A stretch of DNA of 64,000 nt, taken from positions 62,001 to 126,000 of the forward strand of contig NZ_JARGEL010000008.1 of NCBI RefSeq assembly GCF_029211265.1, written 5' to 3'. This document shows, piece after piece, positions 1-7,775 of the stretch. A program made the position numbers and the translations under genes. The notes beneath the pieces are model-generated. The model saw only the letters and a program-made list of their open reading frames with translations, did not search any database and had not been told where the DNA came from. Each line of letters begins with the position of its first letter. The first letter of the stretch is position 1. The stretch comes from Extensimonas soli (GTDB taxonomy: Bacteria; Pseudomonadota; Gammaproteobacteria; Burkholderiales; Burkholderiaceae_C).

Positions 1-163
1 TGGCCTGGATCAGCGCCAAGTCCTGCACGATGCTTTGCAGCTTGCCCGCGGCAATGGCCTCGCCCGTGAGCCCGATCACGAAGGTCTGGTGGCGGAACTT
101 GTGGATGTAGGGCGCGACCGAGCGAAACCAGGGCACGAAGGTGAAGTTGAAGACGGCGGACAT
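1..163 (-). CDS. argA: N-acetylglutamate synthase ArgA, N-terminal part (cut by window edge)
   Basis: Only the first 54 codons are visible, read leftward from an ATG at 163, and the rest lies outside the window. The translation begins MSAVFNFTFVPWF and continues with RSVAPYIHKF and FVIGLTGEAIAAGKL. I recognise this as the start of betaproteobacterial amino-acid N-acetyltransferase (ArgA), which acetylates glutamate from acetyl-CoA as the first step of arginine synthesis. The family has an N-terminal amino-acid-kinase-like domain, of which this is the beginning, and a C-terminal GNAT domain that cannot be seen here. No clear Shine-Dalgarno sequence precedes the ATG. A PIN toxin gene ends 25 bp upstream on the same strand. 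Confidence 0.85.
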   Translation of the reverse strand, partial: MSAVFNFTFVPWFRSVAPYIHKFRHQTFVIGLTGEAIAAGKLQSIVQDLALIQA

Positions 164-187
164 GCGCGGTGGAAAAAGAGGGGTGGA

Positions 188-601
188 TCAGAGAAAGGGA
201 TTTTCCACCACGAGCTTGCCAAAGCGTTGCCCGTGCTGGCCGTCCTCGGTCAGCAGCAGGTCGGCGTTGGCGCGCAGCGCGGATTCGAGGATCAGCGCGT
301 CCCACCATTGCAGCTGGTAGCGCTCGGCGAGCTGCGCGGCCGCGAGCACGCTTTGCGCCGTGCTGCCCATGACGTAAAAAGCGCTCAGGCGCTCGAGCTG
401 TTGCAAGGCTTCGGCGGCGGGCAGGGGCGGGCGCAGCTTGCGCGTGGTGATCTGGTAGAACTCCTGCAGCACCTGCGTGCTGAGCACGACCGTGTCGCGT
501 GCGCAGGCCTGCGCGATGCGCGCAAGCGCAGCCTCCTGGCGCACGCGGTCGCTCGCGTCCACGGCATAGACGAGTACGTTGGTGTCTATGAAGCAGATCA
601 C
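188..601 (-). CDS. PIN-domain ribonuclease toxin (VapC-like)
   Basis: A 137-residue protein starting at GTG 601, whose start overlaps the stop of the upstream antitoxin gene (GTGA overlap), so translation is probably coupled. It opens with CFIDTNVLVYAVDA, the beta-strand plus first catalytic Asp of PIN domains. Further acidic positions appear in STQVLQEFY and near the end in WWDALILESA and LLTEDGQHG, in the order expected for the four-acid Mg2+ site. PIN toxins of type II modules cleave RNA, often initiator tRNA or rRNA, and are held inactive by the partner antitoxin. Length and order (antitoxin first) fit VapBC or FitAB modules. The target cannot be read from sequence. Confidence 0.85.
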   Translation of the reverse strand: MICFIDTNVLVYAVDASDRVRQEAALARIAQACARDTVVLSTQVLQEFYQITTRKLRPPLPAAEALQQLERLSAFYVMGSTAQSVLAAAQLAERYQLQWWDALILESALRANADLLLTEDGQHGQRFGKLVVENPFL

Positions 602-924
602 GGTGTCACCGCGTCGCCGGATGCGCTGGCGGTGTCGGATGTGACCAAAGATGTGGCCGAAGCTGTGTTGGCGGATGTGGCGGAATCGGGATAAGGCCGC
701 TCGTGCGCGTCTGCGCGCGTCCAGCGCACCCCTTCGCTGTTGGCTTGGCTGCGTCGTGCCGCTTCGATGAAGGCCGTCGCCGCAGCGCTTTGCCGGTCGT
801 TGCCCAGCGCGTACTCGGCGAGGAATTCGCGCACCTTGGCGCTCACCGAGGTGCCCTCTTGGATGGCACGCACGCGGGCCATTTTGATGATGGATTCTTC
901 CAAAGAGATGGTCAGATTGGCCAT
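598..924 (-). CDS. Ribbon-helix-helix-like antitoxin partner of the PIN toxin
   Basis: A 108-residue protein starting at ATG 924 and overlapping the toxin start by 4 bp. The first 40 residues (MANLTISLEESIIKMARVRA, then EGTSVSAKVREFLAEYALG) look like a short beta-strand followed by two helices, as in ribbon-helix-helix antitoxins that bind both operator DNA and toxin. The remaining 65 or so residues are rich in Ala, Ser, Thr and Arg and look disordered, as expected for a toxin-neutralising tail. The gene faces away from hrpA, and the spacer between them carries two CACGTGAA repeats that may be its operator. Assignment rests on fold-like pattern and the adjacent PIN gene. Confidence 0.75.
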   Translation of the reverse strand: MANLTISLEESIIKMARVRAIQEGTSVSAKVREFLAEYALGNDRQSAAATAFIEAARRSQANSEGVRWTRADAHERPYPDSATSANTASATSLVTSDTASASGDAVTP

Positions 925-953
925 GGTAGTCAACCCCGCACAAAACACACGAA

Positions 954-978
954 CACGTGAAGCAGTGTAGCACGTGAA
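954..978 (-). promoter_or_regulatory. Putative operator and promoter of the PIN toxin-antitoxin pair
   Basis: The octamer CACGTGAA occurs at 954-961 and 971-978, 17 bp apart. On the minus strand the intervening DNA reads TGCTACACT (complement of 964-972), an extended -10-like element placed about 40 bp upstream of the antitoxin ATG. Two repeats flanking a -10 suit autorepression by the antitoxin. No good -35 hexamer is seen, and the function is inferred. Confidence 0.45.
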
Positions 979-993
979 TTCGTATGCTTTTCG

Positions 994-999
994 TATAAT
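994..999 (+). promoter_or_regulatory. Perfect -10 hexamer TATAAT upstream of hrpA
   Basis: TATAAT lies seven bases before the GTG at 1007, so transcription would start at or next to that codon. The -35 region is poor and overlaps the CACGTGAA repeat of the divergent toxin-antitoxin pair, so antitoxin binding could also affect hrpA. Confidence 0.5.
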
Positions 1000-1006
1000 C
1001 GCGCCC

Positions 1007-4000
1007 GTGCACTCTCCATCCTCCCCCAGCGCCAGCCGGCCGGCGCTGCAGATCGAATTCCCCGAGTCCCTCCCCGTATCGGCGCGCCGCGACGAGATCA
1101 TGGCCGCCATGCAGGCGCACCAGGTCATCATCGTGTGCGGCGAGACGGGTTCGGGCAAAACCACGCAACTGCCCAAGATGGCGCTGGCACTGGGGCGCGG
1201 CAAGTGCAACGCCGCGCCGGGGCAGCGCGGGCGGCTCATAGGGCACACGCAGCCGCGCCGCATCGCCGCGAGCAGCGTGGCGCAGCGCATCGCCGAAGAG
1301 CTGCACACGCCGCTGGGCGAGGTCGTGGGCTACAAGGTGCGCTTTCACGACCGGCTCTCCAGGGACGCTTCGGTCAAGCTGATGACCGACGGCATTTTGC
1401 TGGCCGAGACGCAGTCCGACCCGCTCTTGCAGGCCTATGACACCATCATCATCGACGAGGCGCACGAGCGCAGCCTGAACATCGACTTTTTGCTTGGCTA
1501 CCTGCGCCAAATTTTGCCGCGCCGGCCCGACCTCAAGGTGGTGGTGACCTCGGCCACCATAGACGCCGAGCGCTTTGCACGGCACTTTGCCTCGGCCCAA
1601 GGGCCCGCGCCGGTGATCGAAGTGTCGGGGCGCACCTATCCGGTGGAACAGCGCTGGCGCCCGTTCGAGGACAGCCGCGACTATGGCTTCAACGACGCGA
1701 TTGCCGACGGTGTCGATGAGCTCTGGGCCGGCAACGCGCCCGGCGACATCCTTGTCTTTTTGCCGGGCGAGCGCGAAATCCGCGAGGCCGCAGACCACCT
1801 GCGCAAGCACCTCGCGCACCAGCCGCTGCTGCGCAACGCCGAGGTGCTGCCGCTGTTCGCGCGCCTGTCGCAGGCCGAGCAGCAAATGATTTTTGCCAGC
1901 CACAGCCAGCGGCGCATCGTGCTCGCGACCAACGTGGCCGAGACCTCGCTCACCGTTCCAGGCATCCGATACGTGATTGACGCAGGTACGGCGCGCGTGA
2001 AGCGCTACAGCTTCAGAAGCAAGGTGGAGCAACTGCTGATCGAGCCCATCAGCCAGGCCGCGGCCAACCAGCGCGCCGGGCGCTGCGGCCGCGTGGCCAA
2101 CGGCATTTGTCTGCGGCTCTATGACGAGGCCGATTTTCAGAGCCGCCCGCGCTTTACCGACCCTGAAATCCTGCGCAGCTCGCTCGCGGGCGTGATCTTG
2201 CGCATGGCCGCGCTGCACCTGGGCGAGGTGGCGCAGTTCCCCTTCATCGACGCACCCTCGGGCCGCGCGATCGCCGACGGCTATCAGTTGCTCGCCGAGC
2301 TCGGCGCGGTCGATGACTCGGGCGTGCTCACGCCCATGGGGGAGCAGCTTGCGCGCCTGCCGCTCGATCCGCGTGTGGGCCGCATGATCGTGGAGGCGCG
2401 CGCGCGCCTGGCGCTCGACGAGGTGCTCGTGATCGCCGCGGCGCTGTCCGTGCAGGACGTGCGCGACCGCCCGCTGGCCGCGCAGCAGCAGGCCGATCAG
2501 GCACACGCCAAGTTCGACGACGACAAGAGCGAGTTCAGCAGCTACCTCAAGCTCTGGCGCTGGATCCACGAGGCGCGCGGCGGCAGCGTGCCCACGCTGC
2601 CCTCGGCGCGCGCGCAAGCAAGCCAAAAGGCCGCCGCAGCGCGCCAGGGCAGGGGTGCGCACGCCGCGCTACCCGTGGCGCAGCGTTCGCTGACCGCTGC
2701 TGCTTCCACTGCGCCCGCGCCGGCAGAAGCCGCCCCGCACCCCACGCACAAACTCAGCCACCGCCAGTACGAGGCGCTGCTGCGCCAGAACTTCATCAGC
2801 GTGCGCCGCCTGCGCGAGTGGCGCGACATCCACAGCCAGCTGCTCACCGTGGTCACCGAGCACGGCTGGCACCTCAACACCCAGCCCGCGAGCTACGAGC
2901 AAATCCACTGCGCGTTGCTCAGCGGCTTGCTGGGCAACGTGGGCGTCAAGAGCGACGAGGACGACTGGTACCTGGGCGCGCGCGGCATCAAGTTCTACCG
3001 CCACCCGGGCGCGCACCTGTCGAAAAAACCGGGGCGCTGGATCGTTGCGGCCGAGCTGGTCGAAACCACGCGCCTGTATGGCCGCGGCATCGCGGCGATC
3101 GAGCCGCAGTGGCTCGAACAGCTCGGCAGCCACTTGCTCAAGAAGCAGCTGCTCGACCCGCACTGGGAGAAAAAGCGCGCCGAGGTCGTCGCCTTCGAGC
3201 GCGCCACGCTCTACGGCATCGTCGTCTACAGCGGCCGGCGCGTGAACTTCGGCAAGGCCGATCCGCACGCCGCGCGCGAGATTTTCATCCGCGAAGCGCT
3301 GGTCGCGGGCGAGTGGGATGCGCGCCTGCCTTTTCTGGCCGCGAACCGCAAGCTGATCGCCCAGGTGCAGGAGCTCGAACACAAGGCGCGCCGCCAGGAC
3401 GTGCTCGTCGATGAGGAGCTGATCTACGCCTTTTACGACCAGCACATCCCGCCCGACATCTGCAGCGGCGCCGACTTCGAAGCCTGGTGGCGCGCGGCGA
3501 GCCGCACGCAGCCCGATTTGCTCCAGCTCACGCGCGAGGAGCTCATGCGCCACGAGGCCGCGGGCATCACGGGCAATGCCTTTCCGCGCAGCGTGCGCCT
3601 GGGCGGCGTCGATTGCACGGCCAGCTACCTGCACGCGCCCGGCGATCCGCGCGACGGCGTCACCGTCACCGTGCCGCTGTTCGTGCTCAACCAGGTGAGC
3701 GAGGAGCGCTGCGAGTGGCTCGTGCCCGGCATGCTCAAGGACAAGATCCAGGCCCTGCTTAAAAGCCTGCCGCAGCGTCCGCGCTCGCGCTTCGTGCCGC
3801 TGCCCGAATCGGCCGCGCGCCTGGCGGCCTTGCTCGGCACGCCTGAGCGCTTCGGCCAGGGCAGCCTGATCGAAGCGCTGCTGCGCGAGGTGCGCGCCCA
3901 GACTTCGCTCGACGTGCAGCGTGCCGACTTCAAGCTCGACATGCTCGCGCCGCACCTGTTCATGAACTTTCGCGTGATCGACGAGCACGGGCGCCAGCTC

Positions 4001-5140
4001 GGCCAGGGGCGCAACCTCGGCGCGCTCAAGGCCGAGTGGGGCGCGCAGGCGCGCGGCGCGTTCCAGGCGCTCGCGGCGCTGCGGCGTGCGACGCCAGAGC
4101 CCGAGTCTGCGCCCGAGCCTGGAAATTCAGAGAAAAATCGGCCTCTAGCCAAGGTACATCAAGCACAAGCAGCTAGCAAAAAAGGAGTATCCGCCGCGCC
4201 GGCCGCTGCGCATCCATCCGCCGGTGCCCCAGACGATGCCGCGGCTTCCACCGCTGCGCCAAGCTCCGGCGCAAGCCCGCGCGCCGGCGAGCGCTACACC
4301 GCGTGGACTTTCGGCGCGCTGCCCGAGCTCATGGAAATCCGCCAGGGCGCGCAGACCCTGATCGGCTTTCCGGCGCTGATCGACGCGGGCGATGCCGTGA
4401 CCATAGAGGTCTTCGACGAGCCCGAACTCGCCGCAACCAAACACCGCGCGGGCCTGCGGCGCCTGTTTGCGCTGCAGCTGCGCGACGCGCTCAAGTACCT
4501 CGAGAAGAACATCCCCGAGCTGCAAAAAATGGCCGTCGCCTACATGCCGCTGGGCACGCAGGAAGAGTTGCGCGCGCAGATCATCGAGTTGGCGCTCGAG
4601 CGCGCCTTCCTGCTCGAACCGCTGCCCACCGATGCCGCGGCCTTCGCGCGCCGCCTCGAAGAAGGCCGCGCGCGCCTCACGCTGATCGCCAACGAAGTCG
4701 CGCGGCTCGCGGGCGCGATCCTGCTCGACTACGCGCACGCGCTGCGCAAGCTCAAGGACACGAAAAACGCCCCCGAGGCGGTGCAGGACGCGCAGCAGCA
4801 ATTGCAGCGCCTGCTGCCCAAAAACTTCCTCGCCGCCACGCCCTGGGCGCAGCTTGCGCACTTTCCGCGCTACCTCAAGGCCATCGTGCTGCGCCTGGAC
4901 AAGGTGCGCACCGACCCCGCGCGCGACACCGCCAAGCTCGCCGAGCTGCGCCCGCACGAGCAGCGCTACTGGCGCCTGCTCGCCGAGCGCAAGGGCCGCG
5001 CCGACGTGCGCATGCAGGAGCTGCGCTGGATGCTCGAGGAGCTGCGCGTGAGCTTTTTCGCGCAAGAGCTGCGCACCCCCCAGCCCGTGAGCCTCAAGCG
5101 GCTCGAAAAGCTCTGGGCGCAGGTGAGCGGGGCGGTGTAG
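1007..5140 (+). CDS. hrpA: ATP-dependent RNA helicase HrpA
   Basis: A 1377-residue DEAH-box helicase, slightly longer than the 1300 residues of E. coli HrpA. Motif I is CGETGSGKTTQ near residues 44-54, motif II is DEAHERS near 150, motif III is SATID, and motif VI is NQRAGRCGRV near 354. The long C-terminal half matches the HrpA-specific region (for example PLFVLNQVSEERCEWLVPGM). HrpA unwinds RNA and has been linked to mRNA processing and ribosome rescue. The start is uncertain: GTG 1007 fits the TATAAT at 994-999 and would make a nearly leaderless message, while GTG 974 would add 11 residues. Around residues 1042-1061 a copy of the dispersed C repeat is read in frame within a low-complexity Ala/Pro linker that is probably disordered. 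Confidence 0.95.
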   Translation: MHSPSSPSASRPALQIEFPESLPVSARRDEIMAAMQAHQVIIVCGETGSGKTTQLPKMALALGRGKCNAAPGQRGRLIGHTQPRRIAASSVAQRIAEELHTPLGEVVGYKVRFHDRLSRDASVKLMTDGILLAETQSDPLLQAYDTIIIDEAHERSLNIDFLLGYLRQILPRRPDLKVVVTSATIDAERFARHFASAQGPAPVIEVSGRTYPVEQRWRPFEDSRDYGFNDAIADGVDELWAGNAPGDILVFLPGEREIREAADHLRKHLAHQPLLRNAEVLPLFARLSQAEQQMIFASHSQRRIVLATNVAETSLTVPGIRYVIDAGTARVKRYSFRSKVEQLLIEPISQAAANQRAGRCGRVANGICLRLYDEADFQSRPRFTDPEILRSSLAGVILRMAALHLGEVAQFPFIDAPSGRAIADGYQLLAELGAVDDSGVLTPMGEQLARLPLDPRVGRMIVEARARLALDEVLVIAAALSVQDVRDRPLAAQQQADQAHAKFDDDKSEFSSYLKLWRWIHEARGGSVPTLPSARAQASQKAAAARQGRGAHAALPVAQRSLTAAASTAPAPAEAAPHPTHKLSHRQYEALLRQNFISVRRLREWRDIHSQLLTVVTEHGWHLNTQPASYEQIHCALLSGLLGNVGVKSDEDDWYLGARGIKFYRHPGAHLSKKPGRWIVAAELVETTRLYGRGIAAIEPQWLEQLGSHLLKKQLLDPHWEKKRAEVVAFERATLYGIVVYSGRRVNFGKADPHAAREIFIREALVAGEWDARLPFLAANRKLIAQVQELEHKARRQDVLVDEELIYAFYDQHIPPDICSGADFEAWWRAASRTQPDLLQLTREELMRHEAAGITGNAFPRSVRLGGVDCTASYLHAPGDPRDGVTVTVPLFVLNQVSEERCEWLVPGMLKDKIQALLKSLPQRPRSRFVPLPESAARLAALLGTPERFGQGSLIEALLREVRAQTSLDVQRADFKLDMLAPHLFMNFRVIDEHGRQLGQGRNLGALKAEWGAQARGAFQALAALRRATPEPESAPEPGNSEKNRPLAKVHQAQAASKKGVSAAPAAAHPSAGAPDDAAASTAAPSSGASPRAGERYTAWTFGALPELMEIRQGAQTLIGFPALIDAGDAVTIEVFDEPELAATKHRAGLRRLFALQLRDALKYLEKNIPELQKMAVAYMPLGTQEELRAQIIELALERAFLLEPLPTDAAAFARRLEEGRARLTLIANEVARLAGAILLDYAHALRKLKDTKNAPEAVQDAQQQLQRLLPKNFLAATPWAQLAHFPRYLKAIVLRLDKVRTDPARDTAKLAELRPHEQRYWRLLAERKGRADVRMQELRWMLEELRVSFFAQELRTPQPVSLKRLEKLWAQVSGAV
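4132..4190 (-). repeat. C repeat, copy inside hrpA
   Basis: On the minus strand the core reads GCTAGCTGCTTGTGCTTGAT followed by a spacer and CTTGGCTAGAGGCC, almost the same as the copy in waaA. It is read in frame in hrpA and gives the peptide PLAKVHQAQAAS, next to PLAKAHQAQAAI in WaaA. It keeps the CTAG tetramer that serves as the insertion site for an A element in waaA. Confidence 0.8.
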
Positions 5141-5175
5141 TCGGTGCTTTGCGTGCCGATTCCGGTGCGCACTAG

Positions 5176-5333
5176 TGCAGTGTTTGATGCTTGATGCAAC
5201 AAATAAAACCGATGGATTTTTGGTCTGGGTAAGGCGCAAACCGCAGCGATACCGGGCGGTATCGCGAGGATTTGCAACGCGGCCCAGGCCGAAAAGACGC
5301 GGTTTTATGTCGCAGATAGCGTCGAACACTGCA
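5176..5333 (+). repeat. B element, first copy of a tandem pair (158-bp palindromic element)
   Basis: A 158-bp element bounded by CTAG at 5172-5175 and 5334-5337. The two arms are nearly complementary: the left end TGCAGTGTTTGATGCTTGAT pairs imperfectly with the right end AGCGTCGAACACTGCA, and the centre is GCGATACCGGGCGGTATCGC. As RNA or single-stranded DNA it would form a long hairpin. It lies 35 bp after the hrpA stop codon. On the minus strand one frame has no stop and gives a peptide containing [19 protein letters not shown]. Confidence 0.9.
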
Positions 5334-5337
5334 CTAG

Positions 5338-5495
5338 TGTAGTGTTTGATGCTTGATGCGACAAATAAAACCGATGGATTTTGGGTCTGGGCAAGGCGCA
5401 AACCGCAGCGATACCGGGCGGTATCGCGAGGATTTGCAACGCGGCCCAGGCCGAAAAGACGCGGTTTTATGTCGCAGATAGCGTCGAACACTGCA
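5338..5495 (+). repeat. B element, second copy of the tandem pair
   Basis: A second 158-bp copy in the same orientation, sharing the CTAG at 5334-5337 with the first and ending at another CTAG at 5496-5499. The two copies are almost identical, differing at a few positions (for example GATGCGAC versus GATGCAAC). Three CTAG tetramers for two elements is what repeated insertion into the flanking tetramer, or unequal amplification, would leave. No transposase gene is nearby. Confidence 0.9.
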
Positions 5496-5586
5496 CTAGC
5501 AATGGAAAAGTTACTCGCGCAGTATCCGGCGCTCGTCCCGTCCCGGCTGGGCGCTGCAGCGGGGCCATGCATACTCGATCCCCTGG

Positions 5587-5747
5587 CAGCCTGTCGGACT
5601 TTGGAATCGTCGGCTGCGAATGTGCCGCAGCGGTCCATTTTTTACCGTCTTCTTGCCCCATAGTCCCGCTATGGGGCGGCGAATCCGGCAAAAACTGGCC
5701 TCGCTGGGGCACCTTCTCGCTTTCGACGCCCAAAGTCCGACAGGCTG
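5587..5747 (+). repeat. A element, intergenic copy before corA (161-bp palindromic element)
   Basis: A 161-bp element flanked by the direct repeat CTGG at 5583-5586 and 5748-5751. Its ends, CAGCCTGTCGGACTTTGG and CCAAAGTCCGACAGGCTG, are perfect inverted repeats, and the centre GCCCCATAGTCCCGCTATGGGGC forms the tip of the hairpin. Although outside any gene, its minus strand keeps the same stop-free frame as the copies within genes ([14 protein letters not shown], then [11 protein letters not shown]). It ends 22 bp before the corA ATG and may influence that gene's leader. Confidence 0.9.
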
Positions 5748-5769
5748 CTGGGTTGCATACGAACAAGGA

Positions 5770-6771
5770 ATGCCCGTGCTGATCAACTGCGTCGTCTATC
5801 AGGAAGGAAAGAAGCTCGCCGACATCCCGGTGCAGGAAATCCGGCACCATCTCGATCGCCCCGGCTGCTTCGTGTGGGTCGCCTTGCGCGACGCCACCGA
5901 GCAGGAATTGCGCCAGATGCAGCACGAGTTCGGCCTGCACGAGCTTGCCGTGGAGGATGCGCTGCACGGCCACCAGCGACCCAAAATAGAAGAATACGAC
6001 GCCATGGTGTTCGTCATCATGCATTTGCTTGAAATACAGCCTGGCGGCACCATGGCTGTCGATAAAGCTACGGAAGACATAGCGATCGGCGAGGTGGCGA
6101 TCTTCGTCGGTGCGAACTTCGTGCTCTCGGTGCGCAACCGCAGCAGCCAGAACTTTCTCGGGGTGCGCGCACGCTGCGAGCACGAGCCGCAGCTGCTGCG
6201 GCATGGCGCTGGCTTTGTGCTGTACGCGCTGATGGACGCGGTGGTGGACAGGTACTTTCCCATCCTGGAGCAAATCGAAACCGATCTCGAGGAAATCGAG
6301 TCGCAAATTTTCGAAGGCGGCGCGGCGCGCTCGAACGTCCAGCGGCTGTATGCGCTCAAGCGCCGCGCGAGTGTGCTGCGCCATGCCGTGGCGCCGCTGC
6401 TCGAAGCCGCGGGCAAACTGCACGGCGGGCGCGTGCCCGAGGTGTGCCTGAGCACCCAGGCGTATTTCCGCGACATCCACGACCACCTGGCGCGCATGAA
6501 CGGCGCGATCGACACGATCCGCGACACCATAGGCATGGCGATGCAGGTCAACCTTTCGCTGGTCACGATCGACGAATCCGAGGTGACCAAGCGCCTGGCC
6601 GCGTGGGCGGCGATTTTCGCCGTCTCGACGGCGCTGGCCGGCATCTGGGGCATGAATTTCGAGCACATGCCCGAGCTCAAGTGGGCCTGGGGCTATCCCT
6701 TCGCACTGGGCCTGATCGCCACCGCTGCGGGTGTCCTCTACTGGCGCTTCAAGCGCGCGGGCTGGTTATGA
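5770..6771 (+). CDS. corA: CorA-family Mg2+/Co2+ transporter
   Basis: A 333-residue protein of the CorA family, which forms pentameric inner-membrane channels for Mg2+ and related divalent ions. The N-terminal two thirds are soluble and rich in charged helices (for example PGCFVWVALRDATEQEL and VEDALHGHQRPKIEEYD). Two transmembrane helices lie at the C-terminus with the signature GMN between them (GIWGMNFEHMPEL, around residue 292), and a basic tail (WRFKRAGWL) follows. The start MPVLINC was chosen because it lies just after the A element. The frame is open upstream into the element, so a longer product cannot be excluded, but family alignment favours 5770. AAGGA directly abuts the ATG and is too close to act as a normal ribosome-binding site. 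Confidence 0.9.
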   Translation: MPVLINCVVYQEGKKLADIPVQEIRHHLDRPGCFVWVALRDATEQELRQMQHEFGLHELAVEDALHGHQRPKIEEYDAMVFVIMHLLEIQPGGTMAVDKATEDIAIGEVAIFVGANFVLSVRNRSSQNFLGVRARCEHEPQLLRHGAGFVLYALMDAVVDRYFPILEQIETDLEEIESQIFEGGAARSNVQRLYALKRRASVLRHAVAPLLEAAGKLHGGRVPEVCLSTQAYFRDIHDHLARMNGAIDTIRDTIGMAMQVNLSLVTIDESEVTKRLAAWAAIFAVSTALAGIWGMNFEHMPELKWAWGYPFALGLIATAAGVLYWRFKRAGWL

Positions 6772-6835
6772 AAATGTCAGTTCCGGGGGGTGTGCGCGTG
6801 GCATATGTCATGCAACTGCCATCACGCTGACACCG

Positions 6836-6865
6836 TTGCGTCATTCGCGGCAACCACACTAGAAT
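6836..6865 (+). promoter_or_regulatory. Putative sigma-70 promoter for the olsB-like gene
   Basis: TTGCGT at 6836-6841 and TAGAAT at 6860-6865 are separated by 18 bp and lie about 74 bp before the ATG at 6939. The match is reasonable for a housekeeping promoter, and no operator-like symmetry is seen. Confidence 0.5.
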
Positions 6866-6938
6866 GATCACGAAAACAACATCCCTGTTTCGAAGTTGGT
6901 TTTCGGTCCGATCACCGCCATCCCAAGGAGAGTTGTCC

Positions 6939-7775
6939 ATGAACGAGTTGCCCAGCCCCACGCTGCCCCTGTCACCGATTTCCTTGCCCAGGGGGTCACT
7001 TCACCGCCCGGGCCATGGGGATGGTGCGGCGCAGCCTGCGTCTGCGGGCAAAGGGATTGAAGTGGCGTGGGCGCGGCACCTCGATGAAGTCCGCGCGGCG
7101 CAGCGGCTGAGGTACGAGGTGTTCGTGCGTGAAATGGGTGCACGCCTGACCACGCCCGTGCCCGAGCACGACATCGACCTGTTCGACGACTATTGCGAAC
7201 ACCTGCTGGTGCGCGCGCAGGACTCGCAGGAAGTCATAGGCACCTACCGCGTTTTGACCCCGGCGCAGGCGCGTCGCGTGGGCAGCACCTACAGCGACAC
7301 CGAGTTCGACCTGACGCGCCTGCGCAGCCTGCGCGAGCGCATGGTGGAACTGGGCCGCAGCTGCGTACACCCCGATTTTCGCCAGGGCGGTGTGATCATG
7401 GCACTGTGGGGCGCGCTCGGCGACTTCATGGTGCGCAACCGGCTCGACACCATGATCGGTTGCGGCAGCATCCCCATGATGCACAACGGCGTGGCCGGCG
7501 GCGACGTGGCCGCGAGCATCTGGGCGCAATTGCGCCAAACGCATCTTGCGCCCATCGAATACCAGGTCCGCCCGCGGCTGCCGCTGCCCGTGGAGCAGCT
7601 CGACTCCAGCCTGCAGGTCGATCCGCCCGCACTCATCAAAGGCTACCTGCGCATGGGCACGCGCGTGCTCGGCGCGCCTGCATGGGACCCGGACTTCAAC
7701 ACCGCCGACCTGCCGCTGATGATGCGCCTGGCTGACTTGCCCCAGCGCTACCGCAAGCACTTCCTGGGCGCCTGA
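6939..7775 (+). CDS. GNAT-fold N-acyltransferase, OlsB-like (ornithine lipid synthesis)
   Basis: A 278-residue protein with an AAGGAG ribosome-binding site eight bases before its ATG. After a 45-residue variable N-terminus it has the GNAT-type acyltransferase core seen in OlsB and hemolysin-like acyltransferases: RLRYEVFVREMGA, DLFDDYCEHLLV, GTYRVL, and ELGRSCVHPDFRQGGVIMAL, where acyl-ACP or CoA would bind. OlsB transfers a 3-hydroxyacyl chain from ACP to ornithine, giving lyso-ornithine lipid at the inner membrane. The olsA acyltransferase that would complete that lipid is not next to it, so the substrate is inferred. The stop overlaps the next gene's start (TGATG), suggesting coupling with an LpxH-like phosphoesterase. 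Confidence 0.8.
   Translation: MNELPSPTLPLSPISLPRGSLHRPGHGDGAAQPASAGKGIEVAWARHLDEVRAAQRLRYEVFVREMGARLTTPVPEHDIDLFDDYCEHLLVRAQDSQEVIGTYRVLTPAQARRVGSTYSDTEFDLTRLRSLRERMVELGRSCVHPDFRQGGVIMALWGALGDFMVRNRLDTMIGCGSIPMMHNGVAGGDVAASIWAQLRQTHLAPIEYQVRPRLPLPVEQLDSSLQVDPPALIKGYLRMGTRVLGAPAWDPDFNTADLPLMMRLADLPQRYRKHFLGA

Noticed and set aside
188-2662. An 824-codon minus-strand frame covering the toxin gene and part of hrpA
   Set aside because: Only its last 137 codons, the PIN protein, are real; the rest is antisense to hrpA.
5172-5499. Tandem B repeats as a CRISPR array
   Set aside because: Only two 158-bp units with no spacers and no cas genes nearby.
5620-5769. Longer corA start inside the A element
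   Set aside because: The frame is open, but the family starts near MPVLINC and the upstream residues are just translated repeat.
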